DNA from: UBA7672 sp963738625
GTDB taxonomy: Bacteria > Pseudomonadota > Alphaproteobacteria > Caulobacterales > Hyphomonadaceae
Assembly (NCBI GenBank): GCA_963738625.1
Contig: CAVTXH010000002.1
Location: forward strand, 310,001-374,000
DNA: 64,000 nucleotides
Direction: 5' to 3'
Below are positions 8,063 to 16,240 of the stretch, piece by piece. A program made the translations under genes and the position numbers. Under the pieces are notes generated by a model. It was given only the letters and a program-made list of their open reading frames with translations. It made no database searches and was not told where the DNA came from. Each line of letters opens with the position of its first letter. The first letter of the stretch is position 1.

Positions 8063-9274
8063 TCACCCCTTCACGCACACCACCTGCTTCAGTGTGTGCA
8101 CCACCTCGATCAGGTCCGACTGGGCCGCGATGACGGCGTCGATGTCCTTGTAGGCCATCGGCGTTTCGTCGATCACGCCCTGGTCTTTCCGGCATTCCAC
8201 GCCTGTCGTCGCCTCGCGGTGATCCTTCAGCGTGAACGTCTCCTTCGCCATCGTGCGCGACATCGCGCGGCCCGCGCCGTGGGAGCAGGAGCAGAACGAG
8301 TCCGCATTGCCCTTGCCGCGCACGATGAAGGACTTGGCGCCCATCGAGCCCGGGATGATCCCGAGCTCGTCGAGCCTCGCGCGGACGGCGCCCTTGCGGG
8401 TGACCCAGACGTCGGCGCCGAAGTGGTGTTCCTGCTCCACATAGTTGTGGTGGCAGTTCACCGCCATTGCGCCGAGCTTGAACTTCGGCAGATGCTCGCG
8501 CATCGCCTGCAGCGTCCGTTCCATCATCGCTTCCCGGTTCTGGCGCGCATAGTCCTGCGCCCAGCCGACCGCTTCGATGTAGTCCTCGAAGATCGGCTCG
8601 CCCTCGACGAAGAAGGCGAGATCCCGGTCCGGCACGTGATAGCCGAGCACGCGCTTCTCGAGAGCCTTGCGGGCCTCCTCGATGAAGTACTGCCCGATCT
8701 GGTTGCCCGTGCCGCGCGAGCCCGAGTGCAGCATCACCCACACACGGTCCCGCTCGTCGAGGCAAACCTCGATGAAGTGGTTGCCGCCGCCGAGCGTGCC
8801 GAGCTGGCCTCCGACCTTGTGCGACGGAATCCGCTTGTGCTTCGCCCGGATGCGCTCCAGCCGCGCATCGAGATCAGAGTCGCGGTAGCGCGAGACCACC
8901 GAGTCCGGGATCAGCTTGTGCTCGCCGCCCCCGCCATTGCCCGCTGGCACTTTCCGTTCGATCTCCGAACGGAGTCTCGCCAGCGAATCCGGCAGCTGCG
9001 ACGCGGTGAGCGTGGTTTCGATCGCCATCATCCCGCAGCCGATGTCGACGCCGACCGCGGCCGGGATGATCGCGCCCCTGGTCGGGATCACCGAGCCAAC
9101 GGTCGCTCCGCGTCCGAAGTGGACGTCTGGCATGACGGCGAGGTGGGAGTGCACGAACGGCAATCCCGCCACATTTTCGAGCTGCGTGCGCGCCGCGTCC
9201 TCGACGGGCACGCCTTTCACCCAGGCCTTGATGCGGCCGCCGTTGGCCGTCTCGAATACTTCGAACGTGTCCAT
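8063..9274 (-). CDS. rtcB: RNA-splicing ligase RtcB
   Basis: GTP-dependent RNA ligase joining 2',3'-cyclic phosphate (or 3'-phosphate) ends to 5'-OH ends. Family signatures are present in order: VGVDIGCGM (metal-binding Cys), GGGNHFIEV, HSGSRGTG and, near the C-terminus, CSCSHGAGRAMSR, whose His is the site guanylylated during catalysis. The 403-residue length matches short bacterial RtcB. The ATG at 9274 has an AAGGAGA site 6 nt upstream and is preferred over an in-frame ATG 17 codons earlier. No rtcA or sigma-54 activator rtcR gene is adjacent, unlike the enterobacterial operon. Confidence 0.95.
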   Translation of the reverse strand: MDTFEVFETANGGRIKAWVKGVPVEDAARTQLENVAGLPFVHSHLAVMPDVHFGRGATVGSVIPTRGAIIPAAVGVDIGCGMMAIETTLTASQLPDSLARLRSEIERKVPAGNGGGGEHKLIPDSVVSRYRDSDLDARLERIRAKHKRIPSHKVGGQLGTLGGGNHFIEVCLDERDRVWVMLHSGSRGTGNQIGQYFIEEARKALEKRVLGYHVPDRDLAFFVEGEPIFEDYIEAVGWAQDYARQNREAMMERTLQAMREHLPKFKLGAMAVNCHHNYVEQEHHFGADVWVTRKGAVRARLDELGIIPGSMGAKSFIVRGKGNADSFCSCSHGAGRAMSRTMAKETFTLKDHREATTGVECRKDQGVIDETPMAYKDIDAVIAAQSDLIEVVHTLKQVVCVKG

Positions 9275-9340
9275 GACACGTCTCCTTCTTGCGCTCGCCT
9301 CCGCGCATCCCGGAGCGTATGTCACCCGGCATCGGACAAC

Positions 9341-9371
9341 AAAAAACCCTCCGGCGAAGTGCGCGGAGGGT
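9341..9371 (-). terminator. Intrinsic terminator in the rtcB leader
   Basis: Read on the minus strand, ACCCTCC (9371-9365) pairs with GGAGGGT (9352-9346) around a 12-nt loop, and the stem runs straight into a T6 tract. It lies 67 bp upstream of the rtcB start and downstream of a short ORF. It therefore either ends the upstream SIMPL transcript or works as an attenuator for rtcB. Confidence 0.75.
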
Positions 9372-9403
9372 TCGGTTCAGCCGGCTTGTGCCGACCTCTG
9401 GAC

Positions 9404-9481
9404 CTAATCCTCCATGCAGACGCAACCGTACATCCCGTCTGGGGCGGCGGTTGCTGTTCTGGTGTCGTAGTTCCGTTTCAT
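9404..9481 (-). CDS. Candidate short leader peptide with a CVC motif (25 aa)
   Basis: A 25-codon frame beginning MKRNYDTRT and ending MYGCVCMED, lying between the SIMPL gene and rtcB on the same strand. Its stop is about 30 nt before the terminator hairpin, the arrangement of a transcription-attenuation leader or a mini-gene. No strong ribosome site is visible upstream, which weakens the call. The paired Cys could bind metal or sense Cys supply. I know no family that matches. The surrounding gap (9275-9579) holds nothing else beyond the terminator. Confidence 0.4.
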   Translation of the reverse strand: MKRNYDTRTATAAPDGMYGCVCMED

Positions 9482-9579
9482 CGGAGTCGCTCGACAGAAG
9501 GTTGGTCCAAGGCGCGGGTGAATGACGGAAGAATGCGGCGACGTCAAGGCGCCGCGGCATCCTTCCGGATTTCATTCCG

Positions 9580-10464
9580 CTACTTCGCCAGCGTGTAGAT
9601 CACGCAGACGGATCCCTCGATTTGTTGCGGGCTTGGATCGCTCGGCAGGTCGAGCGCAGCGAGATCCTTCTCGGTGATTGTGATCGTGCGGCCGCCAACC
9701 GTTCCGCTCGCCACGGGAGGCGGCGCTGGCGGCGGCGGCGGAGGCGGCGGGGCCGACATCGAAGGAGAGTACCGATAGGCGTTGTTGCCGCCGACAACGC
9801 GCGCCACCTGGCTCGACGACCAGTTGCCCATGCAGGACTCGGTTCCTTCCTCGACCACCAGCAAATCGCCAAGCTTGCCGCCGGCTGCAACCGCGGTGAG
9901 CATCGCACGCTGACGCGCATCCTTCGCGGCTTCCTCGAGAATCGCGCGCTGCATTTCGGCGGTCTGTTCCAGATAAATGCTGATGCGACCCGACTCCTGC
10001 GGTCCCAGCGCGAGCGCCGCGGCGCGGGCCCGGCCGCCGAGATTGGCGTCGGTGAGGACGACGGTCATTGAAGCTCGCGCCTCATAGCCCTTCACCTTGT
10101 CTTCGCGCGTGTTGGTCTGGATGTTCCCGTCCTTGTCGCGATACTGCTCGTAGAACGCCGTTACGTTCACGCTCGTGGTCACGCGCGCCTTGTCGCCAGC
10201 CGCCTTGCGGATGGCGTCGTAGGCGATCTTGGCCCTGGCGACGGCTTTCTTCGTCGCTGCGTCGGACTGGCTGTCGGTCTCTACGAAAGCGAGATCGAAT
10301 CGGGCGCGGTTGGGCGACACGTCCATCATGGCGCGGCCGAGCCCTTCCACCACCGGCTTGTCCCACCAATACGGACGGACGAACGTCGTCGCATCTTGAG
10401 CGAACGCAATGGGCGACGCGGCCGCGGCAAACGCTATCGCCGACACAAAAATGCTGGACTTCAT
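9580..10464 (-). CDS. SIMPL (DUF541) domain periplasmic protein
   Basis: Exported protein of the SIMPL/DUF541 family, oligomeric envelope proteins of unclear role linked in some bacteria to oxidative stress. A signal peptide (about residues 1-22, ending AFA) precedes the domain, which opens with VVEGLGRAMMDVSPNRARFDL and carries a helix of alternating charged residues typical of the family. A proline run (PPPPPPPPAPPP) near residue 245 separates a C-terminal extension with a Cys. The ATG at 10464 has AGGGG 9 nt upstream and begins the signal peptide. An in-frame start 43 codons earlier would bury it. Confidence 0.85.
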   Translation of the reverse strand: MKSSIFVSAIAFAAAASPIAFAQDATTFVRPYWWDKPVVEGLGRAMMDVSPNRARFDLAFVETDSQSDAATKKAVARAKIAYDAIRKAAGDKARVTTSVNVTAFYEQYRDKDGNIQTNTREDKVKGYEARASMTVVLTDANLGGRARAAALALGPQESGRISIYLEQTAEMQRAILEEAAKDARQRAMLTAVAAGGKLGDLLVVEEGTESCMGNWSSSQVARVVGGNNAYRYSPSMSAPPPPPPPPAPPPVASGTVGGRTITITEKDLAALDLPSDPSPQQIEGSVCVIYTLAK

Positions 10465-10622
10465 GTAGATAGACCCCTGTTGCAGCGTTTGTTGCCGGTC
10501 CACGTCGCCCCCGCGGGAGCCGCATCCGGTCTTCGAGACTATCGGCGCCACTCGCAACAACCAAAGCCATCTTTCCGTCAGGACCCGGATCATGCTTCTG
10601 TGGAAAGCGGAAAGGATGGGAG

Positions 10623-11522
10623 ATGGTCGTCATGGAGTGGATCAGGGCGCATCCTTGGGCGAGCGCCGGGCTGCTTCTCGCGGTCGCGCTGCTGCTGTTT
10701 GTGCTCTCGGTCGTCACGAAGACGCCGCGGCTGGATCGCAACTGGACTGAACATCTTGCCCGCATGCCGGATATCAAGATGGACGAAAGCGGTTTCTCGC
10801 TCGGCCCCGCCACCGACTGGGCCTATGGCGCGGAAGGCCCGACAGCGAAGAACACCGTCGACTTCGCAGCGAAATTCGATGACCTCAAGAATGTCTGGTT
10901 CATGGTCGAGCCGCAGCCCGGCGGCGGCTATGCGGCGCATACGCTGCTGCTGTTCGAGTTCGCCGGCGACCGCATCATCGGCATCACTGTGGAGGCTCGG
11001 CGTGAGGCAAATGAAGAATACGACGCCTTCCAGGGTCTCTTCAACAAGTTTGAGCTTGCCTACATCTGGTCGACGGCGAAGGAGCTGCTGACGCGCCGCG
11101 CGGTCTATCTGAAGAAGGAGGTCTACGTCTATCCGCTGAGGCTGACGGAACAACAGAAGACGGACTTCCTGAAGGCCCTGTTGCAGCAGACGGAAAGGCT
11201 CGAAACGAAGCCGCGCTTCTACAACACCTTCACGTCCAACTGCACGAACGAGCTGGCCAAGGTCGCCCGCATCCCATGGCACTATTCCTTTATCCTGACC
11301 GGCTATTCGCCCCAGCATCTCTACAATACGAAGTACATTCCCGGCCCTGATTTCGCCACGGCGAAGCGGCAAGCGAAGCTGGATACGGAAATCCGCGCGT
11401 GGAACATGCTGTCCGGCCCCGACTTCGATCGCGCACTTCTCGCCGAGCTTCGAAAGCGTGCGGGCGAGGACCAGCCGGCCGCTCCCGCATCGCCCTCCGC
11501 ATCGCCCTCCGCGTCGCCATGA
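10623..11522 (+). CDS. DUF4105 (Lnb N-terminal-type) membrane-anchored protein
   Basis: A 299-residue protein with one N-terminal transmembrane segment (about 12-32) and a large extracytoplasmic domain of the DUF4105 type. Visible family hallmarks are AAHTLLLFEF and a Cys-containing YNTFTSNCTNEL block, giving a His/Cys pair consistent with a papain-like fold. Related domains occur in Lnb lipoprotein N-acyltransferases, but this protein lacks the additional membrane helices of those enzymes, so the activity is not assigned. The tail is an Ala/Ser/Pro repeat (PSASPSASP). The start has AAAGGA 6 nt upstream. Confidence 0.8.
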   Translation: MVVMEWIRAHPWASAGLLLAVALLLFVLSVVTKTPRLDRNWTEHLARMPDIKMDESGFSLGPATDWAYGAEGPTAKNTVDFAAKFDDLKNVWFMVEPQPGGGYAAHTLLLFEFAGDRIIGITVEARREANEEYDAFQGLFNKFELAYIWSTAKELLTRRAVYLKKEVYVYPLRLTEQQKTDFLKALLQQTERLETKPRFYNTFTSNCTNELAKVARIPWHYSFILTGYSPQHLYNTKYIPGPDFATAKRQAKLDTEIRAWNMLSGPDFDRALLAELRKRAGEDQPAAPASPSASPSASP

Positions 11523-11595
11523 ACCGCACAGACCAGCACCGCGCCTCGCACGGCTTGCTCGCGCCATCGCCGCGCTCGTCCTCCTTTCAGGATTC

Positions 11596-12426
11596 ATGAT
11601 GGCGACCGCTCCCGCAGCCTCGGTCCGCGAATCCGTCCAGCAGCGTATCGCGGCGCTGCTGCCCGGCGCAGACGTCGTAATGCCCGAGGGCGAGGGTCCA
11701 TTCCCGGTCGTGATCCAGTTGCACGGTTGCGGCGGCAAGAAGCCGTTCCAGGCGCACTGGGCGGAGCAGGCGAAAACCGCCGGCTGGGCCGTCATCGTCG
11801 TCGACAGCTACCGCCACCGCAACATTTCGAGCCTGCAGGCCTACGCCACGGTTTGCACCGGCGTGCGCCTGTGGGGCAGGGAGCGCGCCGGCGATCTCTA
11901 CGCCATGATGGAATGGGCGAGGGCGCAGAGCTGGGCCGACTCCACGCGCATCGCCGTCGCCGGCTGGAGCCATGGCGGCTGGACTGCGCTCGACGCCATG
12001 AGCCTGCGCCCCGGCGCCGAAATGGCCAGCGCCACACGGCTTGACGGCCTCGGCGACGAACCGCTGAAAGGGCTCATCGGCGCATTTGTTGTCTATCCTT
12101 ATGTCGGCCCTGGATCGATCGCGTGGACGCGCGGCCTCGGCTTCGACGCCCCGGTAACGGCGCTTGTCGGTACGGCCGACGTTGTCGTCGGCAACAAGAG
12201 CCTGGCGCGCACGTTGCGCAGGATGGCGACACCCTCGACGCCGATCGACGTCACGCTGCTGGAAGGCGCGACACACGCCTTCGACGAAGTCGAGGCCAAA
12301 GACCTGCGCGTGCGCTACGATCCCGAGCTCACCCGCCGCGCCCACGGCATGTATCGCGACTGGCTCGAAGCGCGGGCGGCGGCGCCTGTCAGAATGGCGA
12401 GGCAGACAGCGGAGGATGGCGGCTAG
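11596..12426 (+). CDS. Dienelactone hydrolase-like alpha/beta hydrolase (start uncertain)
   Basis: Alpha/beta hydrolase with an oxyanion segment VIQLHGCGGKK, a nucleophile elbow GWSHGGW (Ser) and a C-terminal catalytic His in GATHAFDE. This organisation is typical of dienelactone hydrolase-like esterases. The first in-frame ATGs are at 11596/11599, with AGGA just upstream. However, the frame before them encodes a convincing signal-peptide core (AIAALVLLSGF) that has no start until a GTG at 11458 deep inside the previous gene. An ATG overlapping that gene's stop (11519) lies in another frame, so a frameshift near 11550 is possible. Confidence 0.75.
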   Translation: MMATAPAASVRESVQQRIAALLPGADVVMPEGEGPFPVVIQLHGCGGKKPFQAHWAEQAKTAGWAVIVVDSYRHRNISSLQAYATVCTGVRLWGRERAGDLYAMMEWARAQSWADSTRIAVAGWSHGGWTALDAMSLRPGAEMASATRLDGLGDEPLKGLIGAFVVYPYVGPGSIAWTRGLGFDAPVTALVGTADVVVGNKSLARTLRRMATPSTPIDVTLLEGATHAFDEVEAKDLRVRYDPELTRRAHGMYRDWLEARAAAPVRMARQTAEDGG

Positions 12427-12457
12427 GGCGCCTAAAACGTCAGATGCGCGATCGCCG

Positions 12458-13798
12458 CTATTCCGCCGCCTGCTGCTGCAGCTTCGCCGGCCGGTAGGCC
12501 GCCGCATCGCTGGTGAACTCGGCATGGCCGTAGTCCCTCAGCATCTGCTCCAGCTTGCGCACCAGCATCCGGCCTGTGGCCTCGCGCAGTCCCGGCGTCC
12601 GCGCGGCGATCGCATAGAGCCCCTTCCGCACGCCGATGAACAGGCTGCAGGCGATGAACACGGCCCAGTCGCGCGCGCCGATCTTGACGCCCATCTCGCG
12701 CGCTTTCTTGCTGTCGCCAGCGAGGAAGCTCAGCAGGAAGAAGATCTTCGAGAAGCTGCGCTCGATGCGGTCGAATATCTTCGATCCCAGCTTCTCGTCC
12801 GCCGGCAGGTAGGCCGCCAGCGTCGCGCGCACCAGCTCGCCGCAGGTTGCATCGTCGAAACCTTTGCGCAGCGTCTGGTCGTACATCATCATGATATCGA
12901 CCATTTCCTTCGGCGTCTCCGGCAACAGCTCCTCCGGCAGCCCCAGCAGGAAGCAGCGATACCGCGCCAGCTCCACCCGCGCCCGCTCGGCTTCGGTGTA
13001 CGCGAACCGTCCCTTGGCGGTGATCTTGAACGCCAGCAGGAAGGTGCCGATCAGTCCCGCCGGCATCTGGTCCACTTGCGGGATCGGAATGCCGAACGTC
13101 TTCACGTCCCACATGGTCGACCGCTTCAGCGCGTTGAACCGCACCATCGAGTGCATCAGGCGCACCATCGCCGCCGACTTGAACCCCGGCCCGTAGCGCT
13201 CCAGCGCGCCCGGCAGCACCGAGGTGATGAAGAAGCTCGCCGTATCCTTCACGCGCCGCCCCGCCGTCTCGTTCGACAGCGTGCCGGTCAGCGCCATGGG
13301 CAGGGCGGAGTATTTGTTCATGAAGGTCGCGATGAACGCGCCGCGGATCACGAAAGGAGAATAGTTCGCCGAGTCCTCCCGGCTTTGCCGCGCGCCTTCC
13401 TCCACCAGCTTCATGTCGACCCAGTCCGGCGTCGCCTCCATCGCGCGGATGAAACTAACCAGCTCCGGCGGCGCATCGGCCACGTTCTCGACGCCGCGAT
13501 CGCACGCCTCCGTCAGCATGCTCACCGTCTTCTTGAACCCGTATTTCGGCATCAGCGCCGCATAGGCGTCGGCCACCGTGTCGCCGAGCATGGTGTAGGC
13601 GCGCATGCGCTCGACCAGGCCCACATTCTTCATGATCTCCGGCCGCAGATGATCGCTCCGGCTCTTGTCCGGCCCCGTGATCACCGGCTCGTCGGCGAAC
13701 CGCTCCGGCTTGATCGAGAAATCGACATCGCCATACAGCGCCGGCAGCTTTTCCCGCTGCGATGCGACCTTAGCCCTGAGCTGTTCGATCGTGAGCAT
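12458..13798 (-). CDS. MpaB/rubber-oxygenase family oxygenase (DUF2236)
   Basis: A 446-residue member of the family that includes fungal MpaB, which cleaves a prenyl chain, and bacterial latex-clearing protein, a heme-b oxygenase. The alpha-helical core is recognisable from the early RPEIMKNVGLVERMRAY segment, the central VRLMHSMVRF helix with a conserved His, and the closing helical bundle. No signal peptide is present, so it is probably cytoplasmic or membrane-associated. The start has GAGGGAG 5 nt upstream. Substrate unknown. Its neighbours give no pathway context. Confidence 0.8.
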   Translation of the reverse strand: MLTIEQLRAKVASQREKLPALYGDVDFSIKPERFADEPVITGPDKSRSDHLRPEIMKNVGLVERMRAYTMLGDTVADAYAALMPKYGFKKTVSMLTEACDRGVENVADAPPELVSFIRAMEATPDWVDMKLVEEGARQSREDSANYSPFVIRGAFIATFMNKYSALPMALTGTLSNETAGRRVKDTASFFITSVLPGALERYGPGFKSAAMVRLMHSMVRFNALKRSTMWDVKTFGIPIPQVDQMPAGLIGTFLLAFKITAKGRFAYTEAERARVELARYRCFLLGLPEELLPETPKEMVDIMMMYDQTLRKGFDDATCGELVRATLAAYLPADEKLGSKIFDRIERSFSKIFFLLSFLAGDSKKAREMGVKIGARDWAVFIACSLFIGVRKGLYAIAARTPGLREATGRMLVRKLEQMLRDYGHAEFTSDAAAYRPAKLQQQAAE

Positions 13799-13887
13799 CG
13801 TCGCTCCCTCGCGGCTGACTGCCATCGCCTGAAGGCATGGTTCGGGCAATTTCGAGTTTCTGCAAGGCTGCCGTGAGGGCAGGGACT

Positions 13888-14301
13888 TCAGGGCGTCCAG
13901 ACATATTCCAGCTTCAGCCCGTCCGGATCGGCGAAGAAGACGGCGTAGTATCCGCGGCCCTGATTGTGTTCCGGATAGTCGTTCGGCGGATCGAGAATGG
14001 TCGCGCCCAGCGCCTGCAGCTTGGCGAACAGCGCATCGACATCCTCGCGCGAAGAAGCTGTCCATGCGGCGTGATGCATGCCGGGCGAATACCGGTCGTG
14101 GCCGCGATCCGCGTTCGCGCCGCGCGATTTCACGATGCCGACAGACATGAAGCCTCCGCCCGGCAGGTCCCACTCCGTCCCGCCATTCGCCTTCCGGCCG
14201 ACTTCCGCATAGCCCATGTGCTTGAGGAAAAGTGCGTAAAGCGACCTCGACGCCTCCGGATCGCTTACCGTCAAATCCAGGTGATGGACGCGTCCGCGCA
14301 T
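13888..14301 (-). CDS. VOC family (glyoxalase-like) protein
   Basis: Small vicinal-oxygen-chelate protein of 137 residues. It opens with VHHLDLTVSDPEASRSLYALFL, a typical first beta-alpha unit. The second half has PGMHHAAWTASSREDVDALF and ends with FFADPDGLKLEYVW, where a His and Glu are placed as metal ligands in this superfamily. The ATG at 14301 has AGGAG 7 nt upstream, and an in-frame upstream ATG lacks such a site. The reaction is not deducible, because VOC members range from lyases to dioxygenases and resistance proteins. Confidence 0.85.
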   Translation of the reverse strand: MRGRVHHLDLTVSDPEASRSLYALFLKHMGYAEVGRKANGGTEWDLPGGGFMSVGIVKSRGANADRGHDRYSPGMHHAAWTASSREDVDALFAKLQALGATILDPPNDYPEHNQGRGYYAVFFADPDGLKLEYVWTP

Positions 14302-14378
14302 GTTGCCTCTCCTAGACCCGAGGTTCACCCTAGATGGCGTCCCGCGCCTTGCGGCCAGCTTTCGTTGGGAGGAACGCC

Positions 14379-14786
14379 GTGAAACTCAAACTCCAGCCTT
14401 TGCTTCTTGTGCTCACCCTGCTCAACGCCGGCATGTTCGGCTACATGATCTCGCATCAGGCGGCCCAGGCCGCGCCGGGCGACGATGGAATCCTTCGCGG
14501 CAAGGGACTGCAGATTGTCGACGACAAGGGAAAGGCCCGCGCCACGATCGAAATCCTCCCCTCGCAGAAGCTGGCCGACGGCTCGACCTATCCCGAAACC
14601 GTCCTGCTGCGCCTCATCACGCCTGACGGCCGGCCGAGCGTAAAGCTCGCGGCCATGACGACCGGCTCAGGCTTCTCCTTCACCGACGGCAAGGGCCTGT
14701 CCTACGTCCAACTCCTCGCCGAGAACGACGACCCGAAAATCAACATCGTTGATAAGGCGGGGAAGAAAGTGCTTAGCCTGCCTTAG
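14379..14786 (+). CDS. Membrane-anchored protein of unknown function
   Basis: A 135-residue product with one N-terminal hydrophobic helix (about residues 5-24), followed by an exported beta-rich domain with repeated short motifs (LQIVDDKGKARATI, INIVDKAGKKVL). Starting at the GTG gives a clean lysine-bearing signal anchor and a GGAGG site 6 nt upstream, better than the ATG 15 codons earlier. No family was recognised. It is divergent from the VOC gene and followed by 70 bp without a clear terminator. Confidence 0.65.
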   Translation: MKLKLQPLLLVLTLLNAGMFGYMISHQAAQAAPGDDGILRGKGLQIVDDKGKARATIEILPSQKLADGSTYPETVLLRLITPDGRPSVKLAAMTTGSGFSFTDGKGLSYVQLLAENDDPKINIVDKAGKKVLSLP

Positions 14787-14856
14787 GAGAACAGGCGTGA
14801 AAGAATACGGCGTATTGCCCTTGCCGTAGCCGAGGTAGTCCATCGGCGCATCGAGG

Positions 14857-15366
14857 TCATTTTCCCGCAGCGACCACTTCGATCTCGACCAGGAGCTGCG
14901 GCGCCACCAGCTCCTTCACGACGACCAGCGTCGATGTCGGGTTCACGTCGCCGAGATATTTGCGGAACGCGGCGCGATAGGCCGACAGCGAATCCCGGCT
15001 CACGATATAGCCGCGAATGCTGGTGATGTCCGCGAGCTCGAGGCCGTCCTCGGCGAGGATCGCCGCCGTGTTGGTCCAGATCAGCTCGAGCTGTTCCTCG
15101 ACCGTCGGCGGCACGACGCCGTCCTTCGTGATGCCGACCTGTCCTGCAGTAGTGACAAGGCGCATGCCGGCAGGAACGCTCACGCCATGGCTGTAGGGCG
15201 ACAAGGGCGCGGCGACGCCGGGCGGATTGAACTTGCGGATCATGGTGCGATCAGAACCGCTCGCCGCCGGCTTGTCCAGCGACTGTTCCGTCACGCCGGC
15301 GCAAGCCGATACGGCCAAAGCAAAGCCGAGCGCCGCCAGCCTACTTGTCGAGCGCCTGCGATCCAT
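14857..15366 (-). CDS. Rid-family (YjgF/YER057c/UK114) protein with lipoprotein signal
   Basis: Residues 42-169 form a Rid-family domain (IRKFNPPGV, SPYSHGV, GQVGITKDG, closing LLVEIEVVAAG). RidA-type enzymes hydrolyse reactive enamines and imines, but the Arg needed for that deaminase activity is replaced by Ser in the PTSTLVVV segment. Residues 1-22 look like a lipoprotein signal with basic MDRRR, a hydrophobic core and VSAC lipobox, so the protein may be periplasmic. The alternative is a start at the internal ATG at 15243, giving a cytosolic protein of ordinary length, but no ribosome site is visible there. The gene overlaps the 3' end of bfr by 26 bp. Confidence 0.7.
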   Translation of the reverse strand: MDRRRSTSRLAALGFALAVSACAGVTEQSLDKPAASGSDRTMIRKFNPPGVAAPLSPYSHGVSVPAGMRLVTTAGQVGITKDGVVPPTVEEQLELIWTNTAAILAEDGLELADITSIRGYIVSRDSLSAYRAAFRKYLGDVNPTSTLVVVKELVAPQLLVEIEVVAAGK

Positions 15367-15835
15367 TCGGCTTCGACTGAAGCTGCACATAGTTCTGGAT
15401 GCCCATCTGCGAGATCAGGTCGAACTGCGTCTCGAGATAGTCGATGTGCTCTTCCTCGTTGCGCAGGATCTTGTCGAGCAGGTCGCGCGAGCCGTAGTCG
15501 CGCACCGTCTCGCAATACGCGATGCCGTCCTTCAGCACCGGCACGGCCATCTGCTCGGTCTTGAGATCGCACTCCAGGATCTCGGTCACGTTCTCGCCGA
15601 TGAACAGTTTGCCGAGGTCCTGCAGGTTCGGCAGGCCTTCGAGGAACAGGATGCGCTCGATCAGCCAGTCGGCGTGCTCCATCTCCTCGATCGATTCCTT
15701 GTGTTCCTTCGCCGCCAGTTCGCTGACGCCCCAGTCCTTGAGCATCCGGGAATGCAGGAAGTACTGGTTGATGGCCGTCAGCTCGTTCTTGAGCGCCTGG
15801 TTCAGGAACTCGATGACCTTGGGATCGCCCTTCAT
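15341..15835 (-). CDS. bfr: Bacterioferritin
   Basis: 24-meric heme-containing iron-storage ferritin. The 164-residue product keeps the ferroxidase ligands (Glu in KNELTAINQYF, the EEMEHAD helix, the Glu in the KTEQM helix and RNEEEHIDYLE) and the Met in EEMEHAD that ligates the inter-subunit heme. The ATG at 15835 has AAGGAG 8 nt upstream. An in-frame ATG 30 codons earlier adds residues foreign to the family. bfd lies 182 bp upstream on the same strand, forming an iron-storage and release pair, and the Rid-like gene overlaps its end. Confidence 0.96.
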   Translation of the reverse strand: MKGDPKVIEFLNQALKNELTAINQYFLHSRMLKDWGVSELAAKEHKESIEEMEHADWLIERILFLEGLPNLQDLGKLFIGENVTEILECDLKTEQMAVPVLKDGIAYCETVRDYGSRDLLDKILRNEEEHIDYLETQFDLISQMGIQNYVQLQSKPNGSQALDK

Positions 15836-16017
15836 GAGGCTGGCTCCTTGAAAATCCGGCCTCCAAAGGAGGCAAAGGGAGGGCCGCGCGGCTCCAGAAA
15901 GCGCTCCGGAAACCATGACGCGCAAGACAGCATCAAAGACGCCGACTCACCCTGTTTTTCAAGTTGTTTTTATTGGATTTTTTGAGAATGAGAAGACGTC
16001 GCGTTCGCGAAGGCGTC

Positions 16018-16221
16018 CTACTCGGCCGCAACCAGCATTTCCTGCGGCTGGCAGGCGTTTCCGCCCTGCTCGCGGATCATCCCGCACACGGTTTCGCTGC
16101 ATTTTCCGCAGTTTATCGTGGTTTCGTGGTGCCGGTGCACCTGCGCAGGCGATCGGGCGCCCGCCGCAATGGCGTCGCTCACTTTCGACGTATTCAATCC
16201 CCGGCAGACACAGATGATCAT
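16018..16221 (-). CDS. bfd: Bacterioferritin-associated ferredoxin
   Basis: Small [2Fe-2S] protein that reduces the Bfr core to mobilise iron. In this 67-residue product the four cluster ligands are Cys4 and Cys6 (ICVCRG) and Cys38 and Cys41 (INCGKC), the Bfd spacing. The start used is the ATG directly before ICVC, as in characterised Bfd proteins, and a second ATG lies three codons upstream. A Fur-like palindrome sits about 20 bp before the start, fitting induction under iron limitation. bfr follows downstream. Confidence 0.95.
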   Translation of the reverse strand: MIICVCRGLNTSKVSDAIAAGARSPAQVHRHHETTINCGKCSETVCGMIREQGGNACQPQEMLVAAE

Positions 16222-16240
16222 GCGAACCATTTGCAGCAGT

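Noticed and set aside
9415..9471. 18-codon plus-strand ORF (MQTQPYIPSG) in the rtcB leader
   Set aside because: It is antisense to the leader ORF, without a ribosome site, between two minus-strand genes. The minus-strand frame explains the region better.
8027..9598. Plus-strand open frame of 523 codons opposite rtcB
   Set aside because: Its Arg/His-rich translation is the mirror of a well-supported rtcB, with no ribosome site.
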